DNA from: Wenzhouxiangella sp.
GTDB taxonomy: Bacteria; Pseudomonadota; Gammaproteobacteria; Xanthomonadales; Wenzhouxiangellaceae
DNA length: 9,962 bases
Assembly: GCA_007119095.1 (NCBI GenBank)
Contig: SKQI01000161.1
Coordinates: forward strand, 1-9,962
Direction: 5' to 3'
Position 1 is the first letter of the stretch. Every line of letters begins with the position of its first letter. The notes under the pieces were generated by a model, which had not been told where the DNA came from, made no database searches, and saw only the letters and a list, made by a program, of their open reading frames with translations. A program made the translations under genes and the position numbers. Positions 6,162 through 9,962 of this stretch are shown here, in pieces.

Positions 6162-7793
6162 ATGACTCGAAACCGGCAAACACTGATCGCTTTGATCGGA
6201 CTTTTCCTGGTTGGCCTGGCACAGGCGCAGCCGCTGGCCACCGTCCGGGTCGGAGACATCAGGATGGACCTGACCTCACCAACCGCTTTCAGCTACGACG
6301 ATGGCCGGGATTTCACCATCGTCAACAACTCGCCTTCCGCTGTCGGCAGTGGCCCGCTCAAGGCCGTGGCCTTGTCTCTTGACGCGCCGGCCGCTTCGAA
6401 CAGTGGCTGTGAGCCGGCGCAGTTTTCCGACTTTCCAAGCGGACATATTGCCCTGATCCAACGCGGCGGCTGTTCGTTTGCCACCAAGGTCTTGAATGCC
6501 CAGGATGCCGGTGCCTCAGCTGTTTTGCTGTTCGACCAGGGGCTGGAAAACAACTTCACCTTGCCGACGTTTTTTTCCCTGGGTGAAGGCTTCGAAGGCA
6601 GTATTCCGGTGCTGGCACTCAGCTTTGCGGGTGGCGCATTTTTCGCCGGCCAGGAAAATCTGGCCTTTACCATAGAGACCAATCTGTTCGTTGGCCCCAG
6701 ACCGGTCGCGATGCTGCGCTATTGCGATGCCAATCCTGATCACTGCGCCATGTCGGTTCGCCATATCAACGGTGGCTGGGAGCGCCATTTCAACCCGAAC
6801 AGGCTGCAGTCAACCGCGTCGACCTACAAGACGCTGCCGCTGATTGCCTACGCTGAAGCGGTGGTGGCAGGGGATTTGGATCCCGATACGCTGGTGGATA
6901 AAGAAGACTGGGCGCGATTTTCCATGCGTTCCGAAGGCAACGCGCTGGCCGCTGCCTGGGATCGGCTGGGCAACCCCGATCAGGTCTCTATCGACCAGAT
7001 GATGTCGGTCATGATGCGTGAATCAGACAATGCCGCGCCCGATTGGTTATTGAACGAATTGGGCGAGGCGGCCCTGGCGCAGGTTGTCGATCAATACATC
7101 GACGGACATCACGATGTGCCGATCAGCATCAATGCGTTTTTCCAGTTCTTCCAGGGAATGACCACCGAGCCAGGCCCGGCCGAGCGGATCATCGCCAGCT
7201 ATGACAGCCTGCTTGACCCGGGCTGGCGCGATGAGCTCAACGCGCTGTTCACCGGTCCCATGCATGCCGAAGCCTGGATGCAGGCCCAGCGTGATTTCAT
7301 CTGCGTGGCCTTGCCCTGGGAGTCACCACCGTCGCCGTGCAGTTTCGGCGGGGAGAACAGTTTCGAGGAGCGTCGCACCCTGCTCGGTCGATACTTCAGC
7401 CGCACCACCAGCCTGACCATGCTGGAGCTAATGACCGGATTGCTGAAACGGGACCTGCTGGCCGCCGATGTTCAGACCAGGGTCGAGCCACACATGGAAT
7501 GGCCCCTGGTCTTTCCCGAGATTGCCGAACGCTTCAGCCGCTACGGTGCCAAGGGCGGCAGTTTCGGACCGCAGAATATCTGCAACATGACCGCCTACTT
7601 GGAAGACGCGGCCACCGGCGATCAGGTCGCCGTGGCCGTGTTCATCCATGAAAGCGTGCACAGCTGCAACGTCGGCTTGTTCCCTTTCGCATTCATCGAA
7701 GCGTTTGCCGAAGACGCCGAGTTCCGGGAGATGGTCCGCATGGACCCGATGTTCGATCGCGTTTTCAGGGATCGCTTTCAAAGCCAGTACTAA
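6162..7793 (+). CDS. Exported PA-domain / class A beta-lactamase-like serine hydrolase
   Basis: A 543-residue exported protein. The signal peptide is residues 1-22 (RNRQTLIALIGLFLVGLAQA). A protease-associated domain spans about 28-175, with the typical HIALIQRGGCSFATK and AQDAGASAVLLF segments (95-124). The rest has the three signatures of class A beta-lactamase-fold enzymes in order: STYK at 220-223 (SxxK, nucleophile Ser220 and Lys223), SDN at 288-290, and KGG at 464-466 in place of KTG. The SDN-to-KGG distance is 176 residues, against about 104 in class A enzymes, so there is a large insertion. No Glu is found where the deacylating Glu166 should lie. Eight cysteines in local pairs (83/104, 188/195, 381/393, 474/502) suggest disulfides and periplasmic or secreted location. 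Possible roles are peptidoglycan or peptide hydrolysis or a ligand-binding relic; antibiotic resistance is not supported. The stop overlaps the convergent S41 gene. Confidence 0.85.
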   Translation: MTRNRQTLIALIGLFLVGLAQAQPLATVRVGDIRMDLTSPTAFSYDDGRDFTIVNNSPSAVGSGPLKAVALSLDAPAASNSGCEPAQFSDFPSGHIALIQRGGCSFATKVLNAQDAGASAVLLFDQGLENNFTLPTFFSLGEGFEGSIPVLALSFAGGAFFAGQENLAFTIETNLFVGPRPVAMLRYCDANPDHCAMSVRHINGGWERHFNPNRLQSTASTYKTLPLIAYAEAVVAGDLDPDTLVDKEDWARFSMRSEGNALAAAWDRLGNPDQVSIDQMMSVMMRESDNAAPDWLLNELGEAALAQVVDQYIDGHHDVPISINAFFQFFQGMTTEPGPAERIIASYDSLLDPGWRDELNALFTGPMHAEAWMQAQRDFICVALPWESPPSPCSFGGENSFEERRTLLGRYFSRTTSLTMLELMTGLLKRDLLAADVQTRVEPHMEWPLVFPEIAERFSRYGAKGGSFGPQNICNMTAYLEDAATGDQVAVAVFIHESVHSCNVGLFPFAFIEAFAEDAEFREMVRMDPMFDRVFRDRFQSQY

Positions 7794-9962
7794 CGGCGGG
7801 CCAGGCCCTGGATCTCGTTGTCAGTCAACTCATTGCCCAGCAGGTGTCGCAGGGCCACCTCCAGCACTTCATCGCGCCCTTGCCGAAAGCCGTCGATGCT
7901 TGGTGATGCGGGTATGTCTGCGATGATTCCGATGCGCTGCATCGGACTGGAGTCGGCGTAGTAGGCGCCGATACCACTGATGCTTGAGCTCATGCCGCCC
8001 GGCAACGCAAACGAGGCGACGTTGCCGTTGGCGCCGGCCGTTGTGCTGCCGATAACGACCGCGTCTGGTGCGAACCGAAAGGCCATCGCGGTGTACTCGG
8101 CCTGACTCATCGAACCCTCGTCGACCAGGATGGCAATCGGCATGTCCAGGAACGGCGGTCGCGGTTCCAGGCTGACGGTGGCGCCGAAGGCGAAAGCGCC
8201 CGGTGCCGCCATCCGGCCGGCAGTAAAGCGGGCAAACTCGGTGGTCTGGTTGACCAGGTGCTGGCCCAGGGCAAAGACGGCGAAGTCGGCGGGGTAGTTG
8301 CGAATGTCGATCACCAGCGCGCGGGCGTCGGCCAGGATCTCCAGATAATCGTCGATGCGGCCGGAGTCAAACGACGACAGGCTCAGGTAGCCAACCGGTT
8401 CAGACAGCATGCGGGCCGCGTCGCCCGGCAGATCATGCGCGTATGGCACGCCTCGGGTCTGCTTTCTTTCAACCACCAGAGACTGAGTCGAGCCCGCTCG
8501 TTCAACCGTGACCTCGCCCGCGCCACACTCACCGCGGCTCAGGAAAAAAGACTGAAGGTATCGACGCGAGGGTTCGTTGGAGGCACTGTAATAAGGCGCC
8601 CAGGCGGCGAGTAGCTCGGCCAATTCCTCACCGTCGATGGATTGGACGACGTCTCCCACTTCCAGCGCGGTCTCGATCTCGTCACCCAGCGCGACCACCA
8701 CCGGTTGGTCTTCAATAAAGCGAATCGCTACCGGCCAGCGACATTCGCCCACGGGCGGGAGCACATCCCCGCTGGGTTGGAGGAAGACGTGTCCGTCACC
8801 GATATGGGCGGCAAACGCCAGCAACTCCCGGCGGTAGTCATCGGTTGATTCGGCCAGCAGGATGCGCGGCAGGAACTCGACCAGGACTCCATGCCAGTTA
8901 CCGTCGATCATGTAGCGGTAGGGAAACCAGTACTCGATGATGTTCCACCAGCGGTATAGGGTCAGCAGGCGATAGCCGATGTCATCCAGGCCAATATCTT
9001 CATAGGCCAACTCGCGCTGAAAGCTGGCGAAGCCGGCTTCACCGGCCAGGTTGACGAAGAATTGGCCGTGGTTTGCCGGGCGCTGTTGGAGAATGGTTTG
9101 CAGCGTGACCGATAGCGCCGTTCTTAGCCGTTGTTCGTCGTTCAGCCAGTCCAGGTCGGGCTCGACGTGCACTTGCTCGGGCAGGCTGGCGCAGGGGTCG
9201 CAGGGTTCCAGCTCACCCAGGCTGTCAATCCACTCATTCAAGAAAGCCGACGCATCGTCGGCTGCGAGGTAGTCGGGCAGCATTCGAAACAGCTCGAAAT
9301 CCCAGTGCTTGCTGCCGCTGGTGATCGCCGGATGGTGGTATTTGAGGAAGCCCCACACCTGGCCAAGCAGCACCAGGCGCTGTTGCGTTTGATCGTCCAG
9401 GCTGTCGATATTGATGCCCGAGCCATCAACGAACTCGGTATCGGTGTCGAGGATGCTGGGCTCGGCGCTTTCATCGGGAATCTCGATTGCCGCGATCAGC
9501 TCGGCCGCGTGGGCCGGATCAATGGCGTTCATTACCATGATGCTGCCGCCGGCAAATTCGTTTTCCGTCCGTAGCAGGTTGCCGTCCTGGTCAAAATGCA
9601 ACCGGGTTTCGCCGGGGCGGTCGCGCAGGGTTCTGGTCACGATCCGGTGCCCGTTTTCGTTGATCTCGACCAGTTCGGCGGTGATTCGGGCAGGGCGGCC
9701 CATGGCGGGGTCAAGTTGACGGTACACGATGCTGTCGCCGACTTTCAGCAGTTGTTCGTGGATACGATGACGTTCCTTGACCGGGCCGATCAGCGCTTGT
9801 TCGACTGGATAATCGCGCTCGAAGGAGCCCCAGGAGGCAGAAACCTCCACGCTAAGAACGTCATCTTTCAGCCTGCCGGTCAATGTTGATAGATCGTTTC
9901 CAGAGCCCTGCTGCAGGCTGATCTCAATCAATTCGCCGCTGGCTGTTTCGGTCGACTGTTCA
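7790..9962 (-). CDS. S41-family peptidase (tricorn/C-terminal-processing-like), 5' end beyond window
   Basis: The frame is open to the right edge, so the N-terminus and any signal peptide are missing; 723 residues are visible, numbered here from the codon at 9961-9959. About 1-180 is a beta-rich region of unknown role. A helical segment follows (GQVWGFLKYHHP, 200-211; RWWNIIEYWFPYRY, 337-350), as seen before the catalytic part of many S41 peptidases. HIGDGHVFL carries His391, the usual S41 'DGH' residue. A PDZ-like region spans about 405-500 (GDVVQSIDGEEL). The S41 core includes YLSLSSFD, VIDIRNYP, and VDEGSMSQAEY with the likely nucleophile Ser617. The later segment STTAGANGN (639-647) lacks the lysine of Ctp/Tsp enzymes, pointing to the Ser-His tricorn-like type. 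Cysteines at 254/257 and 407/479 fit an exported protein. Its stop overlaps that of the convergent gene. The substrate is unknown. Confidence 0.88.
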   Translation of the reverse strand, partial: EQSTETASGELIEISLQQGSGNDLSTLTGRLKDDVLSVEVSASWGSFERDYPVEQALIGPVKERHRIHEQLLKVGDSIVYRQLDPAMGRPARITAELVEINENGHRIVTRTLRDRPGETRLHFDQDGNLLRTENEFAGGSIMVMNAIDPAHAAELIAAIEIPDESAEPSILDTDTEFVDGSGINIDSLDDQTQQRLVLLGQVWGFLKYHHPAITSGSKHWDFELFRMLPDYLAADDASAFLNEWIDSLGELEPCDPCASLPEQVHVEPDLDWLNDEQRLRTALSVTLQTILQQRPANHGQFFVNLAGEAGFASFQRELAYEDIGLDDIGYRLLTLYRWWNIIEYWFPYRYMIDGNWHGVLVEFLPRILLAESTDDYRRELLAFAAHIGDGHVFLQPSGDVLPPVGECRWPVAIRFIEDQPVVVALGDEIETALEVGDVVQSIDGEELAELLAAWAPYYSASNEPSRRYLQSFFLSRGECGAGEVTVERAGSTQSLVVERKQTRGVPYAHDLPGDAARMLSEPVGYLSLSSFDSGRIDDYLEILADARALVIDIRNYPADFAVFALGQHLVNQTTEFARFTAGRMAAPGAFAFGATVSLEPRPPFLDMPIAILVDEGSMSQAEYTAMAFRFAPDAVVIGSTTAGANGNVASFALPGGMSSSISGIGAYYADSSPMQRIGIIADIPASPSIDGFRQGRDEVLEVALRHLLGNELTDNEIQGLARR

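Noticed and set aside
7647..7661. HExxH-like zinc protease motif (HESVH) in the PA-domain hydrolase
   Set aside because: It follows a beta-strand (QVAVAVFI) that fits the strand after KGG in the beta-lactamase fold, not a helix, and no third zinc ligand is evident. Probably chance.
9929..9931. TTG as the start of the S41 peptidase
   Set aside because: The frame stays open for ten more codons to the window edge and no signal peptide follows the TTG, so the true start lies outside the window.

Overview
The window looks like the chromosome of a GC-rich, Gram-negative gammaproteobacterium. The reasons are an outer-membrane phospholipase A (PldA), a LolA-like sorting protein, an outer-membrane beta-barrel protein and several Sec-type signal peptides. 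The protein style would fit the Xanthomonadales/Chromatiales-like lineages, but that placement is an inference from a few genes. Coding density is very high. The only gaps are 13, 22, 32, 73 and 153 bp, so no stretch over 300 bases lacks a gene. No RNA gene, insertion sequence, CRISPR array or phage gene was seen.

Region 1 (1-4927, minus strand) is a compact five-gene unit read right to left. In transcription order it holds a LolA-like periplasmic 'outer membrane lipoprotein-sorting' protein, two FtsX/LolC/E-type ABC permeases of exactly equal length (406 aa), a LolD-type ATPase, and an outer-membrane beta-barrel protein that runs off the left edge. Together they could form a path across the whole envelope: inner-membrane ABC extractor, periplasmic hydrophobic carrier, outer-membrane barrel. 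The cargo cannot be read from the sequence; a lipid, lipoprotein or other hydrophobic molecule is the obvious guess.

Region 2 (5001-6008, minus strand) is pldA, just upstream of that unit and 73 bp from it. The gap holds a candidate promoter, a 7-bp inverted repeat and a good Shine-Dalgarno sequence before a GTG start. PldA degrades phospholipids that reach the outer leaflet of the outer membrane, so its position next to an envelope transport unit is suggestive.

Region 3 (6009-6161) is a 153-bp divergent promoter region. GCATGAGCC occurs twice in and at the edge of it, and a perfect 18-bp palindrome carrying the same core lies just inside pldA.

Region 4 (6162-9962) holds two convergent genes for exported hydrolase-like proteins whose stop codons overlap. 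One (plus strand) fuses a protease-associated (PA) domain to a class A beta-lactamase/transpeptidase-like serine hydrolase domain. The other (minus strand) is a large S41-family peptidase whose N-terminus lies beyond the right edge.

The strongest candidates for something little described are the five-gene trans-envelope unit with its pldA neighbour, the PA/beta-lactamase-fold fusion protein, and the palindrome/repeat set around the pldA start.
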